Positions 23,939 through 31,791 of a stretch of DNA of 64,000 bases are shown here, in pieces. Numbering within the stretch: position 1 is the first letter of the stretch; each line of letters opens with the position of its first letter. The DNA is from Immundisolibacter sp049322795 (lineage in GTDB: Bacteria > Pseudomonadota > Gammaproteobacteria > Immundisolibacterales > Immundisolibacteraceae): assembly GCA_049322795.1 (NCBI GenBank), contig JBMOQH010000015.1:186001-250000 (forward strand). The letters are read 5' to 3'. The notes under the pieces were generated by a model, which saw only the letters and a program-made list of their open reading frames with translations, was not told where the DNA came from and did not search any database. The translations under genes were made by a program, and so were the position numbers.

Positions 23939-25152
23939 TGAGTGCAAAATTCCCCCAGACTGTGCCCCAGAGCCAATCCAGCCCGTATTCACCCGCTGGC
24001 GACGCGTCAAATCCCGCGAGCCCGCCTGATGGATTGCGTGTCGTGCCGCTGCGGGGAAAAGCCGCTGAGCGCGCGTTCTGGGCGCTGCCGCAGCGTCTTT
24101 ACCGGGGCGACCCGCACTGGGTGCCACCGCTGCTGCTCGAGCGACACGAATTGCTGTCGGCGCGCAACCCGGTGTTCGAGCATCTGCGCCTGCAAGCCTG
24201 GCTGGCCATGCGGGGAGATGTGCCGGTCGGGCGGATCAGCGCACAGGTGGATGCGCTGCACGAGCAGACCCACCGCGAGCGGGTCGGCTATTTCGGGCTG
24301 CTGGAGGCCGACGACGACGCAGAGGTATTCGCCGCCCTGCTCGGCACCGCCGAGGACTGGTTGCGCTCACAAGGCATGACCGAGGTGCGCGGACCGTTCA
24401 ATCTGTCCATCAACGAGGAATGCGGCCTGCTGGTGGACGGCTTCGACCATCCGCCGATGGTCATGATGGGGCACGCCCTGCCCTATTACGCCTCGCACGT
24501 GGAGGCGCTCGGCTACAGCAAGGCCAAGGACCTGCTGGCCTATCTCGTCAGCACGGACTTCACGTTTCCGCCGGCCGCGCAGCGCGTCATCGAGCGCGAA
24601 CGGGACCAGGTGACGCTGCGGCCCGTCGACTTGCGGCATCTCGAGCGCGACATCGCCATCCTGCGCGACATCTTCAACGACGCCTGGGCCGGCAACTGGG
24701 GCTTCGTGCCGTTCACCGAAGCCGAGTTCAGGCAGCTCGGGCAGCTGGTGCGCTGGCTGGTCGACCCGGGTTTCGTGCAGATCGCCGAGGTGGCCGGCGA
24801 GCCGGTGGCCATGATCGCCGTGCTGCCCAACCTCAACGAGGCCATCGCCGACTTGCGCGGGCGGCTGTTGCCGTTTGGCTGGGCCAAGCTGCTGTGGCGG
24901 CTCAAGGTACGCCACCCCAAGGCCGTGCGCGTCGCCCTGATGGGCGTGCGCCAGCGCCTGCAGCGCACGCGCCTGGGCAGCGCGCTGGCCATGCTGGTGA
25001 TCGACGCCGCGCGGCAGACGGCGCTGCGGCGCGGCACGACCCAGGCCGAAATGTCGTGGATCCTGGAAGACAACCGCGGCATGCGCAGCATCATCGAGTC
25101 GCTCGGCAGCCGCTGCTACAAGCGCTATCGCGTCTACGGCAAGCCGCTTTGA
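23938..25152 (+). CDS. GNAT-like N-acyltransferase, candidate bacterial ceramide synthase
   Basis: A 404-residue protein with an N-acyltransferase (NAT) superfamily character. The first 35 residues are Pro/Ser-rich and low-complexity. Then follow a segment starting LRVVPLRGKAAERAFWALPQRLY, a middle FNLSINEECGLLVDGFD, and a C-terminal acyltransferase-like fold with FVQIAEVAGEPVAMIAVLPNLNE and LGSALAMLVIDAARQTALRRG. Proteins of this type occur in bacterial ceramide loci, where an unrelated-to-eukaryote ceramide synthase N-acylates the sphingoid base. The gene stands divergent to the spt operon and overlaps the next gene by TTGA. ATG 23938 has no clear ribosome site; ATG 23887 would add 17 residues. 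Confidence 0.62.
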   Translation: MSAKFPQTVPQSQSSPYSPAGDASNPASPPDGLRVVPLRGKAAERAFWALPQRLYRGDPHWVPPLLLERHELLSARNPVFEHLRLQAWLAMRGDVPVGRISAQVDALHEQTHRERVGYFGLLEADDDAEVFAALLGTAEDWLRSQGMTEVRGPFNLSINEECGLLVDGFDHPPMVMMGHALPYYASHVEALGYSKAKDLLAYLVSTDFTFPPAAQRVIERERDQVTLRPVDLRHLERDIAILRDIFNDAWAGNWGFVPFTEAEFRQLGQLVRWLVDPGFVQIAEVAGEPVAMIAVLPNLNEAIADLRGRLLPFGWAKLLWRLKVRHPKAVRVALMGVRQRLQRTRLGSALAMLVIDAARQTALRRGTTQAEMSWILEDNRGMRSIIESLGSRCYKRYRVYGKPL

Positions 25153-25940
25153 CGTCGACATTTCACGCCGTGGTGCTGGCCGGTGACCGCGGGCCGGACG
25201 ACCCGGTCGCCCGCCACGTCGGCGCACCGTGCAAGGCGCTGGTGCCAGTCGCCGGCCGCCCCATGCTGCTGCGCGTTCTGGATGCGCTCGCCGCCAGCGC
25301 GGCCATCGACGGGGTGACACTCGTCGGGCCGCAGCGCGAGCAGCTCGCCGGCTGCCCGGAGCTGGCGGCGCGCCTGGCGGCAGGTACGCTGGAGTGGCTG
25401 CCGCCGCAGCCCTCGCCGAGCCAAAGCGCCTCGGCGGCGCTGGAGCGCTTGCCGGTCGACCAGCCGGTGCTGCTCACCACGGCCGATCATGCCCTGCTCG
25501 AGCCGCGATGGGTGGACGCGTTCTGCGCGCAGGCAAGCGCCAGCGGCAAGGATGCGGTGGTCGGCCTGGCGCGTCATGCCGCGGTGCAGGCGGCGTTTCC
25601 GGGCTCACGGCGCACCGCGCTGCGCTTTCGGGACGGCGCCTACTGCGGCTGCAACCTGTTTGCTTTCCTCAACCGGGCCGGCAGGCGCGCGCCCGCCTTC
25701 TGGCGACACATCGAACAGCAACGCAAGAAGCCGCACCGACTGGCGGCGGCGCTGGGTGTGGGCACGCTGCTGGCCTACCTGTGCGGCCGGCTCACGCTGT
25801 CCGGTGGGCTGGAGCGTCTGTCGGACAAGGTGGACGCCCGGCTCGGCGCCGTGCTGCTGGACGACCCGCGGGCGGCGGTCGACGTCGATTCGGTCGCCGA
25901 TTTCGACTTGGTGCAGGCGATTCTCGCGGCGGGCAGCTGA
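25149..25940 (+). CDS. MobA-like nucleotidyltransferase (GT-A fold)
   Basis: A 263-residue protein beginning FHAVVLAGDRGPDD, then CKALVPVAGRPML, the common nucleotide-binding and substrate segments of NTP-transferase-like proteins; LLTTADHALLE holds the metal-binding Asp. The glycine-rich loop is looser than in classical sugar nucleotidyltransferases. Near the C-terminus DVDSVADFDLV resembles the MobA/IspD ending. The TTG start overlaps the stop of the GNAT-like gene (TTGA), giving a two-gene plus-strand operon. By position it could activate or transfer a headgroup for the sphingolipid. The exact substrate is unknown. Confidence 0.68.
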   Translation: MTSTFHAVVLAGDRGPDDPVARHVGAPCKALVPVAGRPMLLRVLDALAASAAIDGVTLVGPQREQLAGCPELAARLAAGTLEWLPPQPSPSQSASAALERLPVDQPVLLTTADHALLEPRWVDAFCAQASASGKDAVVGLARHAAVQAAFPGSRRTALRFRDGAYCGCNLFAFLNRAGRRAPAFWRHIEQQRKKPHRLAAALGVGTLLAYLCGRLTLSGGLERLSDKVDARLGAVLLDDPRAAVDVDSVADFDLVQAILAAGS

Positions 25941-25947
25941 GCGCGGC

Positions 25948-26670
25948 TCAGGCGCCCGCCACCACCGCGCGGGCGGTGTCGAGATCGCGCGGAAAATCCA
26001 CTTCGCCCCAGCGCAGGCCCGCGATGGAACAGGTTTCGACCAGGCCTTCGTCGGCCAGTCGGTCGATGACCGACAGATACCACCAGCGCAGGCCGTCCGG
26101 CTCGCGCAGGGCGCGTTCGACGGCGACCTGAAAGCGCCGGGCGCCATCTGCGGAAAAGCGCAGCATGCCAATCGACTCCGCATCCACGGCGTCGACCGGC
26201 AGATGCTTGCCGATGCGCAGCAGGCGCGTGCCCTCGGTGATCACCTTCATGTCATCGTCGTCGTAGCCGCTCTTGCAGTCCGTCGCCAGGCGGATCGGCG
26301 CCACCGCGGCCGTCAGCAGGCGCTCCACGACGGCCGGCTCGAACACCGTGTCGCCATTGAGCAGCAGCACCTCGCCATCGAAGGCTCCGCGGGCGATCCA
26401 GCAACTGCCAAGGTTGTCCGCGACCTGAAAAAACGGGTTGTACTGCACGCGCACCGGCCGGCCCGCGTAGTGCCGCGCAATGACCGACTCGACCGCGTCG
26501 CTGGCGTAGCCGGTGACCACCGTGATCGGCCCGACGCCGGCGGTGAGCAGCGCGTCGAGTTGCCACTGCAGCAGCGTCTTGCCGTGCAGGTCGATCAGGC
26601 ACTTGGGGCGATCGGCGGTGAGGGGCAGCAAACGCCGGCCCTGGCCGGCACTCAGGATGACAGCCTGCAT
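25948..26670 (-). CDS. Sugar/choline-phosphate-type nucleotidyltransferase
   Basis: A 240-residue NTP transferase. The signature loop LSAGQGRRLLPLTADRPKCLI is intact; TVVTGYASDAVE, LLNGDTVFE (metal Asp) and the C-terminal WGEVDFPRDLDTAR also fit. Overall it resembles LicC-like CTP:phosphocholine cytidylyltransferases and similar sugar-1-phosphate enzymes. It converges on the preceding nucleotidyltransferase with only 7 nt between stops and is divergent from lptF across 215 nt. Production of a CDP- or NDP-activated headgroup for the sphingolipid is a reasonable hypothesis; an LPS or surface-polymer role is the alternative. Confidence 0.72.
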   Translation of the reverse strand: MQAVILSAGQGRRLLPLTADRPKCLIDLHGKTLLQWQLDALLTAGVGPITVVTGYASDAVESVIARHYAGRPVRVQYNPFFQVADNLGSCWIARGAFDGEVLLLNGDTVFEPAVVERLLTAAVAPIRLATDCKSGYDDDDMKVITEGTRLLRIGKHLPVDAVDAESIGMLRFSADGARRFQVAVERALREPDGLRWWYLSVIDRLADEGLVETCSIAGLRWGEVDFPRDLDTARAVVAGA

Positions 26671-26832
26671 GGCTAGAACGGAACTCCGCGGTACGGACGG
26701 CGCCGCCAGCTGACGGCGCGGGGAAAGCCTGCCACAGGGCCTGACGACGGACTTGCGCCGGCGCGGCGGCAGCCCTGGGCGGCGGCAAGCCTAACACAGC
26801 GCCCCTTGCCGCCCGGCACGCCCCCGTGGCCT

Positions 26833-26840
26833 GCTAGACT
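26833..26840 (+). promoter_or_regulatory. Candidate extended -10 promoter of lptFG
   Basis: TGCTAGACT contains an extended -10 (TGN followed by TAGACT at 26835-26840) 45 nt before the lptF ATG. A convincing -35 at 17 nt spacing is not visible. The same TAGACT hexamer occurs before the sulfotransferase gene. Confidence 0.35.
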
Positions 26841-26885
26841 GCCGGCCCGCGATTGCTGTCGAGCCCTGTCCGGCGCCGTTTTGTC

Positions 26886-27959
26886 ATGATTCTGCGACGC
26901 TATTTGCTGCGTGAGCTGGCCAGCCCGTTCGCGGTGGTGTGCGGCAGCCTGCTGCTGGTGTTCACCGGCTACAGCTCGGCGCGCTTTCTTGGCGAGGCGG
27001 CCAGCGGCGCCCTGCCCGGCAGCCTGGCGGCGGTGCTCATCGGCCTGAAGCTCGTCATCAGCCTGGACGCCATCGTGCCGATGGCGCTCATGCTGTCGGT
27101 CGCGCTGGGACTGGGTCGCCTGCAGCGCGACCAGGAAATCACCGCACTGGCGGCCTGTGGCCTCGGCGAACGCTGGCTGTTCCGCGCCGTGCTGTGGCTG
27201 GCGCTCCCGGTGGCGGCGATGGTCGGCGCCGCCTCGCTGGTGGTGCGTCCGCAGCTTTACCAGAACGTGTACCGCCTGGAGGCGAACGCCGAGCGTCGCT
27301 TCGACCTCGCGCGCCTGCCGCCGGGACGGTTCTACGCCGATTTCGCCGGTGGCCTGGTCATGTTCAGCGAGGCCGCTGACGGGGACGAACGTCTGCAGGT
27401 CTTCACGCACGCCGACAGCGGCGATACCGACAGCGTGGTGTTCGCCGAGCGCGCGCGCCAACTCACGGACGCCGACGGCCGCCAGGTGGTCGAATTCATC
27501 AATGGCCACTACTACCAGATCGATCCCGGCACCGGCGCCGAGGCCGGCGGCGACCTGGTGATCAGCTACCGCACGCTGGCCTTGCGTCTGGACGAGGAAC
27601 AGAAAACAGTCCGCAAACGCCGCAAGGCCACCGACAACGGCGAACTGGCCGCCTCCGCCAATCCGGAGGACACGGCCGAACTGCAGTGGCGCATCACGGC
27701 GCCGATTTCCACCGTGCTGCTCGGCCTGCTGGGCGTGCCGATCAGTCGCATGCCGCCCCGGCGCAGCCGCTCGAGCAAACTCACCGCCGGCCTGCTGGGC
27801 TGCATCGTCTACTACAACCTGCTCGCCGTGGTGACCGAGGCGGTCGAGGACGGCAGGCTGCCGGTGTGGCCGGGCGTATTGCTGGTGCCGCTGCTCGGCG
27901 CCGTGCTGCTGGCGGCGCTGATCGCATTGCCGCAGTGGCGTCGGCGGCGCCGCGCATGA
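26886..27959 (+). CDS. lptF: LPS export ABC transporter permease LptF
   Basis: A 357-residue permease of the LptB2FG complex, which extracts LPS from the inner membrane and passes it to LptC. The topology fits: spans near residues 15-35, 50-75 and 95-120, a large periplasmic jellyroll domain (about 125-265), then three spans at the C-terminus. RRYLLRELASPF at the start and RITAPISTVLLGLLGVPIS before the last spans are typical. The central linker is unusually charged (EEQKTVRKRRKATDNGE). The ATG at 26886 has no strong ribosome site. lptG follows with an ATGA overlap. Confidence 0.88.
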   Translation: MILRRYLLRELASPFAVVCGSLLLVFTGYSSARFLGEAASGALPGSLAAVLIGLKLVISLDAIVPMALMLSVALGLGRLQRDQEITALAACGLGERWLFRAVLWLALPVAAMVGAASLVVRPQLYQNVYRLEANAERRFDLARLPPGRFYADFAGGLVMFSEAADGDERLQVFTHADSGDTDSVVFAERARQLTDADGRQVVEFINGHYYQIDPGTGAEAGGDLVISYRTLALRLDEEQKTVRKRRKATDNGELAASANPEDTAELQWRITAPISTVLLGLLGVPISRMPPRRSRSSKLTAGLLGCIVYYNLLAVVTEAVEDGRLPVWPGVLLVPLLGAVLLAALIALPQWRRRRRA

Positions 27960-29017
27960 TTCTGACCCGCTACATCGGGCGCGCCATGGCGCAGGGCTAC
28001 CTGATGGTGGCGCTGGTGTTCGTGGCGCTGTTCAGCTTCATCGAACTGATCCAGCAGCTTGACGACGTCGGCGACGCCTACCGGCTCGGCGACGCCTTTC
28101 TGTACGTGCTGATGCTGCTGCCGCGCCGGCTGCTGGACACGACGCCGGTGATCGCGCTGCTCGGCACGCTGGTGCCGCTGGGCCTGCTGTCGGACGGCAA
28201 CGAGATCCTCGCCATGCGCGCGGCCGGCCTGCCGCTGCGACGGCTGATCCGCATGGTGCTGATGCCCGGCCTGCTGCTGCTGGTGCTGATGTTGCTGCTG
28301 GCGCAGTTCGTGGCGCCTCCGCTCGAAATGCGCGCCGAGCGCATGCGCGCCGCGGCCCTGGCCGAGGACGTGTCGGTGGATTTTCGCGGCGGCTTCTGGT
28401 CCCGCGACGGCCGCAGCTTCGTCAATGTCGGGCGCATGCAGCGGGGGCGCACCCCGGCCGACGTGGCGCTGTACGAATTCGACGACGCTGGCCGCCTGCA
28501 GCGTTACGTGCACGCCGAGCGGGCGCAGCTCGGGGCCGACCGGCTTTGGCGCTTGCAGGACGTGGTGGTGCGCCAGTTGCTCCCCGCCCCGGCACGCGCA
28601 CAACAGTTGGATCGGCTCGACTGGCCATCCTTCCTGGACGCGACCCAGCTCGGCGTGCTGATAGTGCCGCCGCACGCGCTGTCGCCGCTCGATCTCTATT
28701 TTTACGTGCGCGACCAGCGCAGCCGGCGCGAGCAGGTGCCGCAGGAGGAGCTGCGCCTGTGGCAACAGCTCGCCCAGCCGGTGGTCACGCTGGCCATGAT
28801 GCTGGTGGCAATTCCGCTGGTGCTCGGCAGCAACCGGTCGAGCACGCTCAGCCGCCGCGTGCTGGCCGGCACGGTGGCCGGCATCGGGCTGTATTTCGTC
28901 ACCCAGACGGTGGGTTATCTCGGCCTGCTGCTGCACCTGCCGGCGCCGCTGACGGCCCTGTTGCTGCCGGCCGGCATTCTGCTGTTCGCCGGTCGTTTGC
29001 TGCGCCGGCTGCGGTGA
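27956..29017 (+). CDS. lptG: LPS export ABC transporter permease LptG
   Basis: A 353-residue partner of LptF. It has three N-terminal spans, a periplasmic jellyroll (about 120-255) and three C-terminal spans with the LVAIPLVLGSNRSSTLSRRV segment. The ILTRYIGRAMAQGYLMVALVF opening and DGNEILAMRAAGLPLRRL cytoplasmic loop are LptG-like. Coupled to lptF by ATGA. In most gammaproteobacteria lptFG lie beside pepA; here they adjoin a sphingolipid locus, so export of sphingolipid or LPS by this pair is an open question. Confidence 0.88.
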   Translation: MILTRYIGRAMAQGYLMVALVFVALFSFIELIQQLDDVGDAYRLGDAFLYVLMLLPRRLLDTTPVIALLGTLVPLGLLSDGNEILAMRAAGLPLRRLIRMVLMPGLLLLVLMLLLAQFVAPPLEMRAERMRAAALAEDVSVDFRGGFWSRDGRSFVNVGRMQRGRTPADVALYEFDDAGRLQRYVHAERAQLGADRLWRLQDVVVRQLLPAPARAQQLDRLDWPSFLDATQLGVLIVPPHALSPLDLYFYVRDQRSRREQVPQEELRLWQQLAQPVVTLAMMLVAIPLVLGSNRSSTLSRRVLAGTVAGIGLYFVTQTVGYLGLLLHLPAPLTALLLPAGILLFAGRLLRRLR

Positions 29018-29031
29018 GCACTACCGCCCGC

Positions 29032-29052
29032 GGCACCCCATCGTGGGGCGCC
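29032..29052. terminator. Hairpin between convergent lptG and metK
   Basis: GGC-A-CCCCA (29032-29040) pairs with TGGGG-C-GCC (29044-29052) around a TCG loop with one mismatch, in the 51-bp convergent gap. No T-run, so a weak bidirectional terminator at best. Confidence 0.4.
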
Positions 29053-29068
29053 ACGGGTGGGGCTCCGA

Positions 29069-30229
29069 TCAGCGCGCCGCGGCGCGCAGCGCCTCGGCGC
29101 GGTCGGTGCGCTCCCAGGTGAACTGCGCCTCGTCGCGGCCGAAGTGGCCGTACGACGCGGTGGGCCGGTAGATCGGGCGCTTCAGATCCAGCATGCGCAG
29201 GATGCCGGCCGGGCGCAGGTCGAAGTGCTCGCGCACCAGCCCGGTCAGCGTGGCGTTGCTCACCTGCCCGGTGCCGAAGGTGTCGACCATGATGGAGGTC
29301 GGCTCGGCCACGCCGATGGCGTAGGACACCTGCACCTCGCAGCGCTCGGCCAGACCCGCGGCGACGATGTTCTTGGCCACGTAGCGGGCGGCATACGCCG
29401 CCGAGCGGTCGACCTTGGACGGGTCCTTGCCGGAGAACGCGCCGCCGCCGTGGCGGGCCATGCCGCCGTAGGTGTCGACGATGATCTTGCGCCCGGTCAG
29501 GCCCGCGTCGCCCATCGGCCCGCCGATCACGAAGCGCCCGGTCGGGTTGACGTGGATGGTCGGCTTGTCGGCCAGCCACTCGCCGAGCACCGGCTTGATG
29601 ATTTCCTCGATCACCGCCTCGCGAAGCTCCACCTCGCCGATCTGCGGCGCGTGCTGGGTGGACAGCACCACGGTGTCGATGTGCACCGGGCGGCCGTCCT
29701 CATACAGGAAGCTGACCTGGCTTTTGGCGTCCGGGCGCAGCCACGGCAGCGTGCCGTTCTTGCGCAGTTCGGCCTGGCGGCGCACCAGCCGGTGGGCATA
29801 GGTGATCGGTGCCGGCATCAGCACGTCGGTCTCACGGCACGCATAACCGAACATCAGGCCCTGATCGCCGGCGCCCATGTGCTCCGGGTCGGCCCGGTCG
29901 ACGCCCTGATTGATGTCCGACGACTGCTTGCCGAGCGCGTTGAAGACGGCGCACGTTTCCCAGTCGAAACCCATCTCGGAGCTGGTGTAACCGATGTCGC
30001 GGATGACGCCGCGGATCAGATCCTCGGTCTCGATGTAGACGCCCTTCCTGACCTTGATCTCGCCCGCCACCATCGCGAGGCCCGTCTTGGTCAGACTCTC
30101 GCAGGCAACGCGGGCGTCGGGGTCCTGCTCGAGGTAGGCGTCCAGGATCGCATCCGAGATCTGGTCGCAGATTTTGTCCGGGTGCCCTTCGGACACCGAC
30201 TCGGAGGTGAACAGGTAACTGTCGGACAT
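29069..30229 (-). CDS. metK: S-adenosylmethionine synthetase
   Basis: A 386-residue cytosolic enzyme making SAM from methionine and ATP, near the E. coli length. Motifs: GHPDKICDQISD at the N-terminus (ATP/methionine), GAGDQGLMFGYA in the middle, and GGGAFSGKDPSKVDRSAAY near residue 260 (P-loop and Lys/Asp pair). The ATG at 30229 begins MSDSYLFTSESVSEGHP, the usual N-terminus; a longer frame exists upstream without family resemblance. It is the last gene downstream of 6S RNA and fau. I looked for a SAM riboswitch in the 73-nt leader and see none. Confidence 0.95.
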   Translation of the reverse strand: MSDSYLFTSESVSEGHPDKICDQISDAILDAYLEQDPDARVACESLTKTGLAMVAGEIKVRKGVYIETEDLIRGVIRDIGYTSSEMGFDWETCAVFNALGKQSSDINQGVDRADPEHMGAGDQGLMFGYACRETDVLMPAPITYAHRLVRRQAELRKNGTLPWLRPDAKSQVSFLYEDGRPVHIDTVVLSTQHAPQIGEVELREAVIEEIIKPVLGEWLADKPTIHVNPTGRFVIGGPMGDAGLTGRKIIVDTYGGMARHGGGAFSGKDPSKVDRSAAYAARYVAKNIVAAGLAERCEVQVSYAIGVAEPTSIMVDTFGTGQVSNATLTGLVREHFDLRPAGILRMLDLKRPIYRPTASYGHFGRDEAQFTWERTDRAEALRAAAR

Positions 30230-30302
30230 GGGCGAATCCCCGTGGGTCGGATAGCTGGGGGCGTAAGGAAGGGCCGGCATTAGACCATAGCGGTTTGACG
30301 CC

Positions 30303-30878
30303 TCATAGCGCACGCACGGCATGGCTGGCCTGCGGCGTCACGACCGCGTCGAGCGCCACATCCCAGGGTCGCTGCGGCAAGCGGTCTACACGCTGGAACG
30401 CAAACGCCACGCCAACCAGGCGCGGCCGTCGCCAGGCATGGCGCAGCGCAAACGCGAAGCTGCGATCGTAGAAGCCGCCCCCCATGCCCAGGCGGCGGCC
30501 GTCCGCATCGAAGCCAACCAGCGGCAGCAGCACCAGGTCCAGCATGCGCGGGGCCAGCCATGCCCGGCGCGGGCAGGCCGGTTCGGGGATGCCGTAGCGG
30601 TTGGGCACGAGGACCGCGCCCGGCCGCCACGGCGCGAAGTGCAGATAGCCATCCCGCAGCGGACAGAGCACCGGCAGATAACAGGCCTTGCCGGCCGCAT
30701 GGGCGCGCGTCAGCGCGGGCAGCGGGTCGATTTCGCCGTCGGTCGGCCAGTAGGCGGCGAGGCGGGTCGCCCGCCCAAACGCGGGCAACGTGACCAGCCG
30801 CCGCGACAGCATGGCAGCGGCGGCACGCCGTTCGGCGCGGCCGATCTGGCGGCGCGCGGCGCGTAACTCGCGTCGCAC
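30303..30878 (-). CDS. fau: 5-formyltetrahydrofolate cyclo-ligase
   Basis: Converts 5-formyl-THF to 5,10-methenyl-THF with ATP. Basic ATP-binding N-terminus RRELRAARRQ, YWPTDGEID, the substrate block ARMLDLVLLPLVGFDADGRRLGMGGGFYDR, and the C-terminal PWDVALDAVVTP are present. The start is uncertain: GTG 30878 gives a 191-residue protein that aligns with E. coli YgfA from its first residues; TTG 30887 and GTG 30944 are also in frame, the last lying inside the 3' end of 6S RNA. Placement directly downstream of 6S RNA is the classical ssrS-ygfA arrangement. Confidence 0.88.
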   Translation of the reverse strand: MRRELRAARRQIGRAERRAAAAMLSRRLVTLPAFGRATRLAAYWPTDGEIDPLPALTRAHAAGKACYLPVLCPLRDGYLHFAPWRPGAVLVPNRYGIPEPACPRRAWLAPRMLDLVLLPLVGFDADGRRLGMGGGFYDRSFAFALRHAWRRPRLVGVAFAFQRVDRLPQRPWDVALDAVVTPQASHAVRAL

Positions 30879-30932
30879 GGCGGACAAGGAAAAGGCCGCC
30901 GATGCGAGCGCGTCAGCGGCCTTTGAAATGAG

Positions 30933-31122
30933 GGGTTCCACCACTTGTGCCGTTATGGCTCGTCACTCTTGAACCGGATGGTTCAAGGCGGGTGCAGAAG
31001 CGTGGCCGTCAGGCTTCCCACTCCAGGTGGGCTTGCACACGGGCCAGCGAACAGCGCCCAAAGCTTGCGCTTTGTGGTTCAAGAAAATGATTGACCCACT
31101 CGCGAACACCGCAGTGGAACCC
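30933..31122 (-). ncRNA. ssrS: 6S RNA
   Basis: On the minus strand the sequence has the 6S RNA closing stem (GGGTTCCAC at 31122-31114 pairing with GTGGAACCC at 30941-30933), a TGTTCGCGAGTGGG block near the 5' end as in E. coli, a large central single-stranded bubble region, GGGAAGCCTGACGG in the 3' half, and the hallmark CTTGAACC...GGTTCAAG hairpin before GAGTGACGAGCC. Position between zapA and fau is the conserved genomic site. 6S RNA binds the sigma-70 holoenzyme in stationary phase. Ends are estimated from the stem, about 190 nt. Confidence 0.9.
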
Positions 31123-31132
31123 GTGCCCATGA

Positions 31133-31447
31133 TTACCCGGAATGGGCCGGCGACTCAAGTGTCTGCAGGGCGGCAGTCAGGCGACCCTCGAGCGCGCTCA
31201 GCCGCTCGAGGGTCGCGCCGTGCTGCTGCCGGGCCGCGCGTTCCTGCAGCAGCTCGTGCGCGATGTTGAGCGCGACCAGGGCCAGCAGGCGCTCGTTGCC
31301 CGCCACGCGCCCGCCGCGGCGCAGCTCGCGCAAGCGCCCGTTGAGGAAATCGGCGCTCGCCAGCAGTGCGGCGCGCTGGTCTTCGCCCGCGGCGATCAGG
31401 TACTCGCGGTCGAGCACCTGCACCGCGACGCCGCTGTCCCGGCTCAT
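31133..31447 (-). CDS. zapA: Cell division protein ZapA
   Basis: A 104-residue FtsZ-ring stabiliser. The N-terminal VAVQVLDREYLIAAGEDQRAAL strand-helix segment is the ZapA domain, followed by the ALVALNIAHELLQE helix and a C-terminal coiled coil (about 70-100). It overlaps the upstream zapB-like gene by ATGA and sits immediately before 6S RNA, the standard gammaproteobacterial arrangement. Confidence 0.9.
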   Translation of the reverse strand: MSRDSGVAVQVLDREYLIAAGEDQRAALLASADFLNGRLRELRRGGRVAGNERLLALVALNIAHELLQERAARQQHGATLERLSALEGRLTAALQTLESPAHSG

Positions 31448-31656
31448 GGCTCCTCCATGTTCTTCAGGCGCGCGATCATGGTTTCGACGCGCGCCCGGGC
31501 GGCGCTTGCCTTGTCGATCAGTTCGGCGCGTTCGCCGATCAGCTGCTGGTGCCGGGCCCGCATCGCGCGGTACTCCAGAACAAAGCTCTCCACCTTCTGC
31601 ACGGCGGTCTGCAGGCGCTGTTCCAGTGCCGTCAGCGCGTCGTCCTGCTCAGCCAT
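31444..31656 (-). CDS. ZapB-like small coiled-coil protein (TIGR02449 type)
   Basis: A 70-residue, almost entirely helical, coiled-coil protein (heptad pattern from LTALEQRLQTAVQKVESF to the end). Small proteins of this kind regularly precede zapA in gammaproteobacteria and are thought to act with the divisome. It overlaps zapA by ATGA. It is divergent from pepP; TATGAT at 31696 and neighbouring AT-rich bases in the 135-bp gap may contain promoter elements. Confidence 0.78.
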   Translation of the reverse strand: MAEQDDALTALEQRLQTAVQKVESFVLEYRAMRARHQQLIGERAELIDKASAARARVETMIARLKNMEEP

Positions 31657-31791
31657 CGATGTCCTCCCGGCGTCCCCGGCGCGAAGTGGCCCAGCTATGA
31701 TCTACCACCTGCCGGACAGTATCTTGCAAGTGTCGTTCCGGCCATCGCCGGGCTGCCCGCCGCGCCCCATCACCTGCCACGCGCCATCACC

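Noticed and set aside
30230..30302. SAM riboswitch ahead of metK
   Set aside because: Only 73 nt, with no SAM-I, SAM-II or SAM-IV-like core visible.
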